Positions 36,525 to 44,662 of a stretch of DNA of 64,000 nucleotides are shown here, piece by piece. How positions within the stretch are numbered: position 1 is the first letter of the stretch; the number at the start of each line of letters is the position of its first letter. Under the pieces are notes generated by a model. The model saw only the letters and a list, made by a program, of their open reading frames with translations, had not been told where the DNA came from and did not search any database. The stretch is from contig JAUYMU010000004.1 in the NCBI GenBank assembly GCA_030698405.1, positions 17,479 to 81,478 of the forward strand, read 5' to 3'. The DNA is from Bacteroidota bacterium (GTDB lineage Bacteria > Bacteroidota > Bacteroidia > Bacteroidales > Prolixibacteraceae). The position numbers and the translations under genes were made by a program.

Positions 36525-36974
36525 ATGGGAAAATTTACAATAAGCGGAGGATCAGATTTTATCAAAGTCACTCTTGAAAAGGTTTTTGGATTTCCTGATA
36601 CTACTTGTTTCTGGGGCGGTTACGATGTTCAAGCTAGAATAGAAATAAAGTCTGGAAATTTTGGTGTAAAATCTGGTCTATGGATATCAACTGGAGAACT
36701 GCATGATTTTTTTCAACAACTGAATCATAGCTATTTAAGTCTTACTGGAGATGTAAGTCTTAATTCTTATGAAGGAAATTTGAACCTTATTGCTGCATTT
36801 GATGGATTAGGTCATGTTAATATTACAGGTAGTTTCTCAGAACAAAATGAGTTTGCAAATGATTTAAAATTTGAATTTGTGTCTGATCAAACATTTATTC
36901 GATCCACTTTATGTGAGTTAGAACAAATAGTTCTGAAATACGGTGATGCTAAGGGAATTAATCACACTAATTAA
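36525..36974 (+). CDS. WapI-like immunity family protein (orphan)
   Basis: 149 residues from the ATG at 36525. An upstream in-frame start at 36387 would encode REP sequence and is rejected. The strand-rich sequence with WGGYDVQARIEI, LWISTGELHDFFQQLNHSYLSLTG, GLGHVNITGSF and FEFVSDQTFIRSTLCELEQIV recalls WapI-family and related contact-toxin immunity proteins (recollection, not a search). It is visibly more AT-rich than its neighbours and sits right behind a REP-like repeat. No toxin gene is adjacent. It ends 5 bases before the next CDS. Confidence 0.5.
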   Translation: MGKFTISGGSDFIKVTLEKVFGFPDTTCFWGGYDVQARIEIKSGNFGVKSGLWISTGELHDFFQQLNHSYLSLTGDVSLNSYEGNLNLIAAFDGLGHVNITGSFSEQNEFANDLKFEFVSDQTFIRSTLCELEQIVLKYGDAKGINHTN

Positions 36975-36979
36975 CAAAG

Positions 36980-38542
36980 ATGGTAAAACTCACAATAGAT
37001 AACCAAACCACTGAAGTTCAACCTGGAACTTCAGTTTGGCAAGCTGCTCAATCCCTGGGAATAGATATTCCAACCATGTGTTATCTGGAAGGAACAGAAC
37101 ATTTCACCTCCTGTATGATTTGCCTGGTAAAAGATGCTAAAAACGGACGTTTTTTTGCCTCCTGTTCTACTCCTGCTTTCGAAGGACAAACGATCATCAC
37201 CAATGATGCAGAAACCATCGAATCGCGGAAAGCTGCGCTGGAATTGCTTTTGAGCGAGCATGTTGGCGACTGTGAAGCGCCCTGCCAGTTGGTTTGTCCG
37301 GCGCACATGAACATTCCGCTGATGAACCGCCTGATTGCCAAAGGTGATTTTGCCAAGGCACTGGAAGTGGTGAAACGCGATATTGCTTTGCCTTCCATTT
37401 TGGGACGTATTTGTCCTGCTCCGTGCGAGGCTGGTTGCCGCCGCAAACAGGTGGACGAAGCGGTTTCAATTTGTTTGCTAAAAAGATATGTAGGAGACGA
37501 AGATTTAAAAACAGAAAAACCATACCAGCCGCAACTGGCTGCACTTTCAGAAAAAAAAGTAGCTGTTATTGGCGCAGGTCCTGCCGGATTGGCTGCTGCT
37601 TATTATTTGCAGATTAAAGGTCATCAAACGGTGATTTTTGAAAAGAACAGCAAGGCTGGCGGCGAACTACTTCAGATTGATCCCGAATTATTGCCAGCCG
37701 AAGTCATTGAGCAGGAATTAGCCCAAATAATGGCGACCGGCGTTCAAATCCGACTGAATGAAACAATTGATGATAATCGTTTTTCTGAATTACAAAATGA
37801 TTTTGATGCGGTTATTGTAGCCAATGGAACCATTTCTGAAGGAAATTTGTCATTTGGACTAAATACAAACAAAGCCGGAATTACTGTTGAAAAGACCAGT
37901 CATGTTACATCTATACCGAAAGTTTTTGCCATTGGGCACTCCGTTCGTACCTCAAAACTGGCAGTGCGCTCGGTTGGTCAGGGTAAAGAAGTGGCAACTG
38001 TTATCGATAACTATTTAAAAACTTCAGAAGTAAAAGGATATCCTGTTCGGTTCAATTCAAAGTTTGGGAGACTGGCAGAAATTGAGTTTATTGAATATCA
38101 GAAGGATTCGGAAAATGCGCCACGACAAAAAGCTGACAAAGAAGGTTTCACAAGAGAAGCTGCCATTCAGGAAGCAAAACGCTGCATGCACTGCGACTGC
38201 CGTAATCCTGAATCGTGTGTATTGCGTGAATTGTCTGACCGGTATCATGCAGTTCAGAAACGCTTTCAAAGCGAAGAACGCCTGAATGTGAAGAAGTTTA
38301 TTCATCGTGAAGGTATTGTTTACGAACCGGCAAAATGCATCAAATGTGGAATCTGCGTTCGCTTAACCCGCCAGCATCAGGAAGAATTTGGTTTTACTTT
38401 TATTGGTCGCGGTTTCGATGTAAAAGTGGGTGTTCCTTTTAACGAAAGCATTCAAAAAGGTCTTGAAAAAACAGCGGCCATTGTCGCAAAAGCATGTCCA
38501 ACAGGGGCGCTGGCGATGTTTAATGTGGAAGAGCAAATTTAA
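36980..38542 (+). CDS. Iron-sulfur FAD oxidoreductase (NuoG-like 2Fe-2S / GltD-like / 4Fe-4S fusion)
   Basis: 520 residues. Residues 1-75: plant-type [2Fe-2S] ferredoxin fold with TMCYL, HFTSCMICLV and ASCST cysteines. Residues ~92-165: GltD-like 4Fe-4S region (GDCEAPCQLVCPAHMNIP; GRICPAPCEAGCRRK). FAD Rossmann VAVIGAGPAGLAAAYYL starts near 194. The usual second, NAD(P)H-binding Rossmann segment of GltD is not visible: sequence runs from GVQIRLN to FDAVIVANGT and on to a GHSVRTSKLAVRSVGQG FAD-contact end. C-terminal CMHCDC and CIKCGICVR...CPTGA clusters follow. It probably shuttles electrons between a ferredoxin or partner and an unknown acceptor. It precedes the ThuA-like gene by 19 bases. 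Confidence 0.8.
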   Translation: MVKLTIDNQTTEVQPGTSVWQAAQSLGIDIPTMCYLEGTEHFTSCMICLVKDAKNGRFFASCSTPAFEGQTIITNDAETIESRKAALELLLSEHVGDCEAPCQLVCPAHMNIPLMNRLIAKGDFAKALEVVKRDIALPSILGRICPAPCEAGCRRKQVDEAVSICLLKRYVGDEDLKTEKPYQPQLAALSEKKVAVIGAGPAGLAAAYYLQIKGHQTVIFEKNSKAGGELLQIDPELLPAEVIEQELAQIMATGVQIRLNETIDDNRFSELQNDFDAVIVANGTISEGNLSFGLNTNKAGITVEKTSHVTSIPKVFAIGHSVRTSKLAVRSVGQGKEVATVIDNYLKTSEVKGYPVRFNSKFGRLAEIEFIEYQKDSENAPRQKADKEGFTREAAIQEAKRCMHCDCRNPESCVLRELSDRYHAVQKRFQSEERLNVKKFIHREGIVYEPAKCIKCGICVRLTRQHQEEFGFTFIGRGFDVKVGVPFNESIQKGLEKTAAIVAKACPTGALAMFNVEEQI

Positions 38543-38561
38543 ACCAACAAAATAACCTGCT

Positions 38562-39521
38562 ATGAGAACCATTATTTTAAGTATTGTATGTGTTTTAATT
38601 TTAACGTTTTCCGTAGAAGCAAAAATAAAAGTGCTCATTGTTGACGGACAGAATAATCACGAGGTATGGCCTAAATCGACCATCATGATGAAGCAATACC
38701 TGGAAGAAACAGGTTTGTTTACAATAGATATCCGGCGTACACAATTCACATGGAAGGGAGAACGTGAAAAAGCATATCTCCCATTGGCTGGTGTGGGTGA
38801 AACACAGGATTTGAAAGAACCAAAAACTGATCCTGATTTTATACTTTCGTTCAAAAAATACGATGTGGTAATTTCCAATTTTGGATGGAAAGCAGCCGAT
38901 TGGCCTGAAGCTACCCAAAAGGCGCTGGAAAAATACATGAAAGCAGGTGGTGGTTTTGTTTCGGTACACGCTGCCGATAACTCGTTCCCTACCTGGCTGG
39001 AATACAACAAGATGATTGGACTTGGCGGATGGGGCGACCGGAACGAAAAAGATGGTCCGTACGTTTATTATACCAACGAAGGTGAGTTGGTGCGCGATCA
39101 TACGCCTGGGGGCGCAGGTGCTCATGGGCCGCAGCATATCGTCCCTGTTACCATTCGTGTTGCCGACCATCCTATTACGAAAGGGTTGCCGAAAGTTTGG
39201 CTGACTGCCAAAGACGAATGTTACGCCAAATTACGTGGACCGGGCGAGAACATGATCGTTTTGGCCACAGGTAAAGATATGTCGGGAAAAGCTCCAACCG
39301 ATCGGCACGAACCCATTCTGATGGTGTTGACCTACGGGAAAGGACGTATTTTTCACACTACTTTAGGGCACGATGACTATTCCTGTGAAGGAGTAGGATT
39401 TATAACCACTTTCCTCCGTGGAGTACAGTGGGCTGCAACGGGCAAAGTTACGCTGCCAGTCCCGGCTGATTTCCCCACTGCAGAAGAATCAACAAGTAGA
39501 ACATTTGAGCTGAAGAAATAA
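38562..39521 (+). CDS. Secreted ThuA-like domain protein
   Basis: 319 residues, signal peptide about 20 residues. The ThuA-like fold (class I glutamine-amidotransferase-like) is marked by KVLIVDGQNNHEVWP, YDVVISNFGW, GGGFVSVHAADNSFP, and GRIFHTTLGHDDYS at the end. ThuA works with the Gfo/Idh-type ThuB in 3-keto-trehalose metabolism in rhizobia; secreted Bacteroidota homologues often accompany DUF1080 and Gfo/Idh genes, both found elsewhere in this window. Function here is inferred as sugar metabolism. Confidence 0.82.
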   Translation: MRTIILSIVCVLILTFSVEAKIKVLIVDGQNNHEVWPKSTIMMKQYLEETGLFTIDIRRTQFTWKGEREKAYLPLAGVGETQDLKEPKTDPDFILSFKKYDVVISNFGWKAADWPEATQKALEKYMKAGGGFVSVHAADNSFPTWLEYNKMIGLGGWGDRNEKDGPYVYYTNEGELVRDHTPGGAGAHGPQHIVPVTIRVADHPITKGLPKVWLTAKDECYAKLRGPGENMIVLATGKDMSGKAPTDRHEPILMVLTYGKGRIFHTTLGHDDYSCEGVGFITTFLRGVQWAATGKVTLPVPADFPTAEESTSRTFELKK

Positions 39522-39558
39522 GTTGAATTGAGTAGTGCCTGCATTCAGAATAATTCCT

Positions 39559-39596
39559 AAGATGCCCGACTCCCTATTCGGGGTGTTGGGCATCTT
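39559..39596. terminator. Hairpin between convergent ThuA-like and HEPN genes
   Basis: 9-bp stem AAGATGCCC/GGGCATCTT (39559-39567, 39588-39596) with an inner CCC/GGG pairing. No clear T run on either side, so termination is only likely. Confidence 0.4.
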
Positions 39597-39669
39597 GGTA
39601 AAAAAAGATATCGTACTGGAAAAATAAAAACCATAATGGAAAACAAGAGGAACAAATGTATTGAAAGGT

Positions 39670-40065
39670 TTATTTAGAGGATAATAAGTTTTCTATCTTG
39701 GTAATCAATTCGTTTGCCGGATCAAGTAAATCCATTACAATATCTTGATCAAAAGTCACATAATCATCATAATCACTTGATTGTCGCAAGTCATAAATGT
39801 CTGTAAAAAATTTGCCAGATGAATTGTCAATGATTCCGGTTTTTATAAAATGTAATCCAAACATTTGCCTAACTCCTGAATGCGTCTGGGGTTGTAATTC
39901 TTTTTCTATCAATAATGCAATTACGGCATAATAACATGAATAGTAAAGTCGGTTGACAGCGGTATTCCATAGGCTATTGGAAATGTGCAGATTAACTTCA
40001 TTAAAAGTTTCTCTGGCTTTTGATATCCGGTATTTTACTAATTCCTGTCGTTCATCAGCATTCAT
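39670..40065 (-). CDS. HEPN domain protein (HEPN/MNT module)
   Basis: 131 residues, helical, with the HEPN signature NTAVNRLYYSCYYAVIALLI and a second helix pair LRQSSDYDDYV. HEPN proteins of this type are paired with minimal nucleotidyltransferases and act as RNase-type toxins or as their regulated partner. The classical R-x4-6-H motif is not evident; the R-x3-DY form is. Its ATG overlaps the stop of the MNT gene by 4 bases (ATGA), so the two are translationally coupled. Confidence 0.8.
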   Translation of the reverse strand: MNADERQELVKYRISKARETFNEVNLHISNSLWNTAVNRLYYSCYYAVIALLIEKELQPQTHSGVRQMFGLHFIKTGIIDNSSGKFFTDIYDLRQSSDYDDYVTFDQDIVMDLLDPANELITKIENLLSSK

Positions 40066-40379
40066 AAAACCTGACCTTCCCTGATAACATTTTCATAAAA
40101 TGGAGTAATCCGGTGTCTGGTTTCCCAATCTTTTTTAGAAAATACCAGAGGACTAATGATTGTGCCGGTGTTAAATTCAATATCATACAAAGGATATTTT
40201 ATCCTTTTCTCATCGGTTCTTGTAATTTTTTCCTGATCAAGCAGAACCAATAAATCGACATCGGAATCATCTCTGTAGTCACCCCTGGCATATGACCCAT
40301 ACAAAATTAATACGGCATCCGGATCAGTAGAATTTACAGATGTTTTGATTAATTGTAATATGTAGTTTTTATCCTTCAT
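40062..40379 (-). CDS. MNT-type minimal nucleotidyltransferase (HEPN/MNT module)
   Basis: 105 residues. Nucleotidyltransferase fold with GSYARGDYRDDSDVDLLVLL, the G-S-x9-D-x-D active-site signature, and a third acidic region at YDIEFNT. In HEPN/MNT modules the MNT partner can neutralise HEPN by adding nucleotides (AMPylation in studied cases). Immediately upstream is TATATTTG (minus strand, 40384-40391), an exact TAnnTTTG box so close to the ATG that the transcript might be almost leaderless. Confidence 0.82.
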   Translation of the reverse strand: MKDKNYILQLIKTSVNSTDPDAVLILYGSYARGDYRDDSDVDLLVLLDQEKITRTDEKRIKYPLYDIEFNTGTIISPLVFSKKDWETRHRITPFYENVIREGQVL

Positions 40380-40580
40380 GCACCAAATATAAACATTTTA
40401 GAAGAAATGGTGTGTTTCGGTTTTTAGGCATTTATTTTACAACTTCAATATAGGCTGAACTAATTTTTTAGCATTCAGTTTTATTAACAAATCTAATAGC
40501 CGTGAATTGAACATTTGGCAGGTTTTATATGAATCGTTTACTATTTTTATACCATAAAATCAAATATCAATTCTAATCCA

Positions 40581-41690
40581 ATGATTCTCAAAAGACTTCT
40601 GCTATTCATATTTATAAATACGCTCCTATTGGGTTTCCTTTCTGCTCAATCTTCCTGGTCAATCTTCCGTGGAAACCAGCAGCTTTCAGGAGCAACTTCG
40701 GCAACTATTCCGGAGAAACCCAAGCTTTTATCCTCGTTTCAAACGGGAGATGATATTAAAGCTTCGCCTGTAATTTCCGGGCAAACGATTTTTTGCGGAT
40801 CTACTGATGGTTCGATGTATGCCATTGGTTTCGATGGAAAACAGAAATGGAAATTCGTTTCCGGTAACGCAATCGAAGCTCCTGCCCTTCTCCTGGAAGG
40901 ATCGGTTGTGTTTGGGTCGCTCGATGGCATGCTTTTCAGGTTGGATGAAAAAACGGGCAAGCAAATCTGGAAATACACAACAGACAATCAGATTATGGGT
41001 TCAGCCAACTGGCTGAAAGTTGGGAACCAAATACGGCTGGTGGTTGGCAGTTACGATTATAACCTGCACGCAGTAGGCTTTGATAAAGGCGATAGCATCT
41101 GGCAATACGAATCGGATAATTACGTTAACGGCGCAGCGGCCTTGTATGGCAAAAATGCCGTGTTTGGCGGTTGCGATGGTTTTGTGCATCTGGTGAACAT
41201 CGAAACCGGAAAGGTGTTCAAAAAGATCAAACTTGATACTTATGTGGCTTCATCTCCCGTGATTGATGGAAAGTTTGCCTATGTTGGCGATTATGAAGGC
41301 CGTTTTTTTTGTATTGATCTGGAAGGCGGCAAAGTTGCATGGACGTATGATGATCCGGAGAAGAACCTGCCATTTATCGCATCACCGGCTTTAAGCGGAA
41401 ACTTGATTGTGATTGGTAATCAGGATCGGTTTATATATTGTTTCGATAAAAGTTCAGGAAAAGTGGTTTGGAAGGTAAGAACCAGCAATCGTGTTGAATC
41501 GTCGTCGGTAATTGCCTCCGGAAAAGTAATTACCGGAACGATGGACGGAATGCTTTACATTCACGATCTGAAAACCGGCGCCGAACTTTGGAAATATGAG
41601 CTGGGAAGTCCCATCATCGGAAGTCCGGCAGTCGTTTCAGGAAAAATTGTGGTAGGTGCAGGCGACGGGAGGATTTATGTGTTTGGATAA
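40581..41690 (+). CDS. Secreted PQQ-type beta-propeller protein
   Basis: 369 residues with signal peptide ending SAQ. Repeated blades with the PQQ-like pattern F-x-G-x-x-D-G-x-(L/M/V)-(Y/F)-A/H and GKxxWK (e.g. FCGSTDGSMYAIGFDGKQKWKF, FGSLDGMLFRLDEKTGKQIWKY, AGDGRIYVFG; shown abbreviated). About seven to eight blades. Such proteins are periplasmic scaffolds (BamB-like) or quinoprotein-like without an enzyme domain; function not assignable. GC-rich repeat hairpins follow the stop. Confidence 0.82.
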   Translation: MILKRLLLFIFINTLLLGFLSAQSSWSIFRGNQQLSGATSATIPEKPKLLSSFQTGDDIKASPVISGQTIFCGSTDGSMYAIGFDGKQKWKFVSGNAIEAPALLLEGSVVFGSLDGMLFRLDEKTGKQIWKYTTDNQIMGSANWLKVGNQIRLVVGSYDYNLHAVGFDKGDSIWQYESDNYVNGAAALYGKNAVFGGCDGFVHLVNIETGKVFKKIKLDTYVASSPVIDGKFAYVGDYEGRFFCIDLEGGKVAWTYDDPEKNLPFIASPALSGNLIVIGNQDRFIYCFDKSSGKVVWKVRTSNRVESSSVIASGKVITGTMDGMLYIHDLKTGAELWKYELGSPIIGSPAVVSGKIVVGAGDGRIYVFG

Positions 41691-41704
41691 TAGCCTCCCC
41701 CAAA

Positions 41705-41723
41705 CCCCCTCCACAAGAGGGGG
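41705..41723. repeat. GC-rich hairpin repeat (intergenic copy)
   Basis: CCCCCTC-CACAA-GAGGGGG, then CTTAAAA. A related hairpin with the same GGGGCTTAAAA tail occurs at 41794-41829, inside the next gene. Confidence 0.6.
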
Positions 41724-41772
41724 CTTAAAAACGCAACTTCGAAAAAGTATCTCAACTATATAAGTGAATAGT

Positions 41773-43119
41773 ATGGAACAGAGCATTGTTACTCCCTCCC
41801 CTTCGGGGAGGGCTGGGGTGGGGCTTAAAATCGCTCACATCATTCCGGGTTCGGGCGGTAGTTTTTACTGCGGAAACTGTATGCGCGACAGCAAATTTGT
41901 CAGGGCCTTGAAAGACTTGGGTCATCAGGTAATTAAAGTTCCGCTGTATCTGCCCATTTTCGACGATGCCCACGATTTGGATGAGGTGCCGGTTTTTTAC
42001 GGAGCAGTTAACCTATACCTCAAGCAGCAATTCCCGATTTTCAGACACATGCCTGCTTTTGTCGAACATGCACTCGACTCGAAAAGTGTGCTGGAAATGG
42101 CTGCCCGAAAAGCCGGTTCAACTAGGGCAAAAGGACTGGAAGGCATGACCATTTCGATGTTGCTGGGCGAAGATGGCGGCCAAAAGGAAGAACTGGAACG
42201 ACTGGTCGATTGGCTGGCGGATGAGGCGAAACCCGATGTGGTTCACCTCTCGAATGCTTTACTGCTGGGGCTTGCTCACCGGATTAAACAGCGGATGGAT
42301 GTGACGGTGATTTGCTCGCTTCAGGACGAAGATGTGTGGGTGGATGCCATGGACGATCATTTTCGCAAGGAAGTTTGGGATCTGATGAGCGAACGTGGCA
42401 AAGATGTGGATGTGTTTATTCCCGTCAGCAATTATTTTGCTACGGAAATTCATCAGCGCATGACAATTCCAGAAAGCAAAATGCAAACCGTTCATTTGGG
42501 AGTTGATACGGCTGATTATTCGCCAAAACCGATCACAGAAAAGGGACCAATGGTTGGCTACCTGTCGCGGATGTGCGAAGAAAATGGACTTGCGATATTG
42601 GTCGATGCCTTTATTTTACTGCGGAAAATCCCTGAATATTCGTCAGTTCAGCTTAAAATCACGGGTGGAAAAACTGGTGACGATCTGCAATTCATTAAAG
42701 AGCAAAAACGAAAACTGGCCAAAGCCAAACTCGAAGCCGATGTGTTTTGGGCTGAAGAATTTGAAGGCGAAGAACGACAGAAATTTTTCGATTCGGTGCG
42801 ACTGATCTCGGTTCCAGTGCTGAATGGCGAAGCTTTCGGTCTATACATGCTCGAAGCGATGGCTTCCGGAATTCCGATGATTCAGCCTGCGCTGGGCGCT
42901 TTCCCCGAAGTAATTGAAATCAGCGGTGGAGGAGTTGTTTATGGCGAAAATAAACCGGAATTGTTGGCGAAAGCCCTTGGTGAACTTATTTTCGACGATG
43001 CCCGTCTTCATGAAATAAGTGCTGCAGGAATTGCCGGTGTGAAAGCACATTTCGATATTCATGCACAAGCAAAAAGGATGGTGGCAGTGTATGAAGGAGG
43101 TTTGAAAAATAACATTTAA
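41773..43119 (+). CDS. Glycosyltransferase family 4-type protein with repeat-derived N-terminus
   Basis: 448 residues from the ATG at 41773 (a GTG at 41764 would add three). GT-B glycosyltransferase: N-terminal IAHIIPGSGGSFYCGNCMRDS, C-terminal donor-site region EAFGLYMLEAMASGIPMIQP with ALGAFPEVIE. Residues 7-18 (VTPSPSGRAGVG and neighbours) are encoded by a GC-rich hairpin repeat at 41788-41826; homologous proteins would be expected to start right after it, at the KIAHIIPGSGG segment. The insertion seems to have replaced the native start. Acceptor and product are unknown. Confidence 0.82.
   Translation: MEQSIVTPSPSGRAGVGLKIAHIIPGSGGSFYCGNCMRDSKFVRALKDLGHQVIKVPLYLPIFDDAHDLDEVPVFYGAVNLYLKQQFPIFRHMPAFVEHALDSKSVLEMAARKAGSTRAKGLEGMTISMLLGEDGGQKEELERLVDWLADEAKPDVVHLSNALLLGLAHRIKQRMDVTVICSLQDEDVWVDAMDDHFRKEVWDLMSERGKDVDVFIPVSNYFATEIHQRMTIPESKMQTVHLGVDTADYSPKPITEKGPMVGYLSRMCEENGLAILVDAFILLRKIPEYSSVQLKITGGKTGDDLQFIKEQKRKLAKAKLEADVFWAEEFEGEERQKFFDSVRLISVPVLNGEAFGLYMLEAMASGIPMIQPALGAFPEVIEISGGGVVYGENKPELLAKALGELIFDDARLHEISAAGIAGVKAHFDIHAQAKRMVAVYEGGLKNNI
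41788..41829. repeat. GC-rich hairpin repeat inside the glycosyltransferase start
   Basis: CCCTCCCC-TTC-GGGGAGGG perfect 8-bp stem (41794-41812) followed by GCTGGGGTGGGGCTTAAAA. Read in frame as TPSPSGRAGVGLK. It shares its tail with 41705-41727. Confidence 0.7.
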
Positions 43120-43162
43120 CGTAAATTCGATTGATCCTGATAATTTTGCGTTCATTAGAATG

Positions 43163-43193
43163 TTTCCATATTTAGATATATATTTTATCTTTG
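43163..43193 (+). promoter_or_regulatory. Probable promoter of the HigB/HigA-like pair
   Basis: TTTC (43163-43166), 19 bases, then TATCTTTG (43186-43193), an exact TAnnTTTG box, ending 16 bases before the ATG. The -33 deviates from TTTG by one base. Confidence 0.45.
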
Positions 43194-43209
43194 TTTAAAT
43201 TATAAGTTA

Positions 43210-43554
43210 ATGGAAAAACCAATCGGGATTATTTTTCTCAAGCAAGCTGAGGATTTTCTAGATCAAACGGAAGAACCTGTGAGAAAAAAGTTTTTTATTT
43301 CAATGAATAAAACAAAATCAAGAATATTTGGCGAATGGTTTAAAAAGATGATTGGAACGAATGATATTTTTGAATTCAGGACGGATCATAATGGTAAATT
43401 TTACAGACTTTTTGCTTTTTGGGATTCACGCAGCGATACTCAAACTTTAATTGTTTGTTCTCATGGCCTTATCAAGAAGACAAACAAAACTCCAAAATCT
43501 GAAATAGAGAAAGCTGAGGAGATTAAAACTAAATATTTCAAAGGATTAATATAA
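43210..43554 (+). CDS. RelE/HigB (Gp49-like) family toxin
   Basis: 114 residues. Matches the phage-derived Gp49-like/HigB group: FLKQAEDFLDQTEEPVRKKFF, IFEFRTDHNGKFYRLFAFWD, then LIVCSHGLIKKTNKTPKSEIEKAEEI, where the conserved GxxKKTxKTPxxEIxxA end is typical. Such toxins are ribosome-dependent mRNA interferases. The toxin-first order with an Xre antitoxin 10 bases downstream is the HigBA arrangement. Confidence 0.85.
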   Translation: MEKPIGIIFLKQAEDFLDQTEEPVRKKFFISMNKTKSRIFGEWFKKMIGTNDIFEFRTDHNGKFYRLFAFWDSRSDTQTLIVCSHGLIKKTNKTPKSEIEKAEEIKTKYFKGLI

Positions 43555-43564
43555 AACCACCATA

Positions 43565-43891
43565 ATGGAGCCGATTAAAAATTATAAAACATTGGGCGAA
43601 CTGGAAGATAAATACTTCGGGTTGCCTGGTACAACAGAAAGAGAACAATACGAGTTCGAACTTTCCATGGATATTCTGGGCGAAAAATTGAAACAGATTC
43701 GCAAGCAAAAAAAGTTAACTCAAGAGCAATTAGGGCAGTTAATTGGTGTGCAAAAGGCTCAGATTTCTAAATTGGAAAGTGGCAATAACAGCGCTACTAT
43801 TTCTACAGTCCTGAAAGTTTTTCATGCAATGAAGGCTAGAATCAAGTTTAAAATTGAAATTGACGAAACGATTGGATTAGCGGCCAAATAA
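43565..43891 (+). CDS. Xre/HigA-type HTH antitoxin
   Basis: 108 residues. Helix-turn-helix at about 38-92: LKQIRKQKKLTQEQLGQLIGV, QKAQISKLESGNNSATISTVLKVFHAM. The N-terminal ~35 residues are the extension usual for HigA partners. Neutralises the toxin and probably autorepresses the promoter at 43163-43193. Confidence 0.87.
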   Translation: MEPIKNYKTLGELEDKYFGLPGTTEREQYEFELSMDILGEKLKQIRKQKKLTQEQLGQLIGVQKAQISKLESGNNSATISTVLKVFHAMKARIKFKIEIDETIGLAAK

Positions 43892-43918
43892 ATTTAATAG
43901 TTTAATAATCAGCTAAAT

Positions 43919-44578
43919 ATGCTTTTAAAGCTTACCAAAATATCCAAATCCTACTCCAAAGATCGTACGATTCTCGATCATCTTGATCTGGAAATCAATG
44001 CCGGAGAACGTATTGCCATCGTTGGGCCATCGGGTTCTGGCAAAACCACTTTACTGAATTTGATCGGAACTTTGGATCGTCCTGATTCGGGCAAAATGCA
44101 CTTCGAAAATCAGGATTTATCGGCGTTTTCTGATCAGCAACTGGCCGCATTCCGAAATGAAAAAATCGGCTTTGTTTTTCAGTTGCACCATCTACTGCCG
44201 CAGCTCACTTTGCTCGAAAATATTTTACTTCCAACTCTGACAGATAAAAAACTTCAGGGAAAGGAAACGCTCGAACGTGCTCAAAAACTGATTTCGCGAA
44301 TGGGACTGGAAGAAGTGGCTCACCAAAAACCATCAGAACTCTCGGGTGGGGAATGTCAACGAACAGCGGTTGCACGTGCTTTGATCAATCGACCCGGACT
44401 GATTTTGGCCGACGAACCAACGGGTGCACTCGATCAAAAATCGGCTTTTAATCTAACTGATTTGCTTGTTGAACTAAATCAGGAAGAAGGAGTTACCCTA
44501 ATTGTGGTCACACACTCGATGGATGTGGCAAAAAAAATGGATCGGATTTACCGGATTGAAAACGGAAAACTGATATAA
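43919..44578 (+). CDS. ABC transporter ATP-binding protein (LolD/MacB type)
   Basis: 219 residues. Walker A GPSGSGKTT, Q-loop in FVFQLHHLLPQLT, signature LSGGECQRTAVARAL, Walker B LILADEPTGALD and H-loop VVTHS. This is the lipoprotein-export/macrolide-export subfamily that pairs with FtsX-type permeases. Its likely partner is the permease at 45262-48495, separated from it by the DUF1697 gene. It starts 27 bases after the HigA-like gene. Confidence 0.9.
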   Translation: MLLKLTKISKSYSKDRTILDHLDLEINAGERIAIVGPSGSGKTTLLNLIGTLDRPDSGKMHFENQDLSAFSDQQLAAFRNEKIGFVFQLHHLLPQLTLLENILLPTLTDKKLQGKETLERAQKLISRMGLEEVAHQKPSELSGGECQRTAVARALINRPGLILADEPTGALDQKSAFNLTDLLVELNQEEGVTLIVVTHSMDVAKKMDRIYRIENGKLI

Positions 44579-44662
44579 GTTCCAGATTCCAAAATTCAGG
44601 GTCAACTTATCCTTTGCCGTTCGGCTTTAGCCAACGGTCATGTTAAAAACAATAAAACAAAT

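Noticed and set aside
44616..44636. Terminator after the ABC ATPase
   Set aside because: CCGTT/AACGG with inner GGCT/AGCC can fold, but no T run follows and neighbouring genes continue in the same direction.
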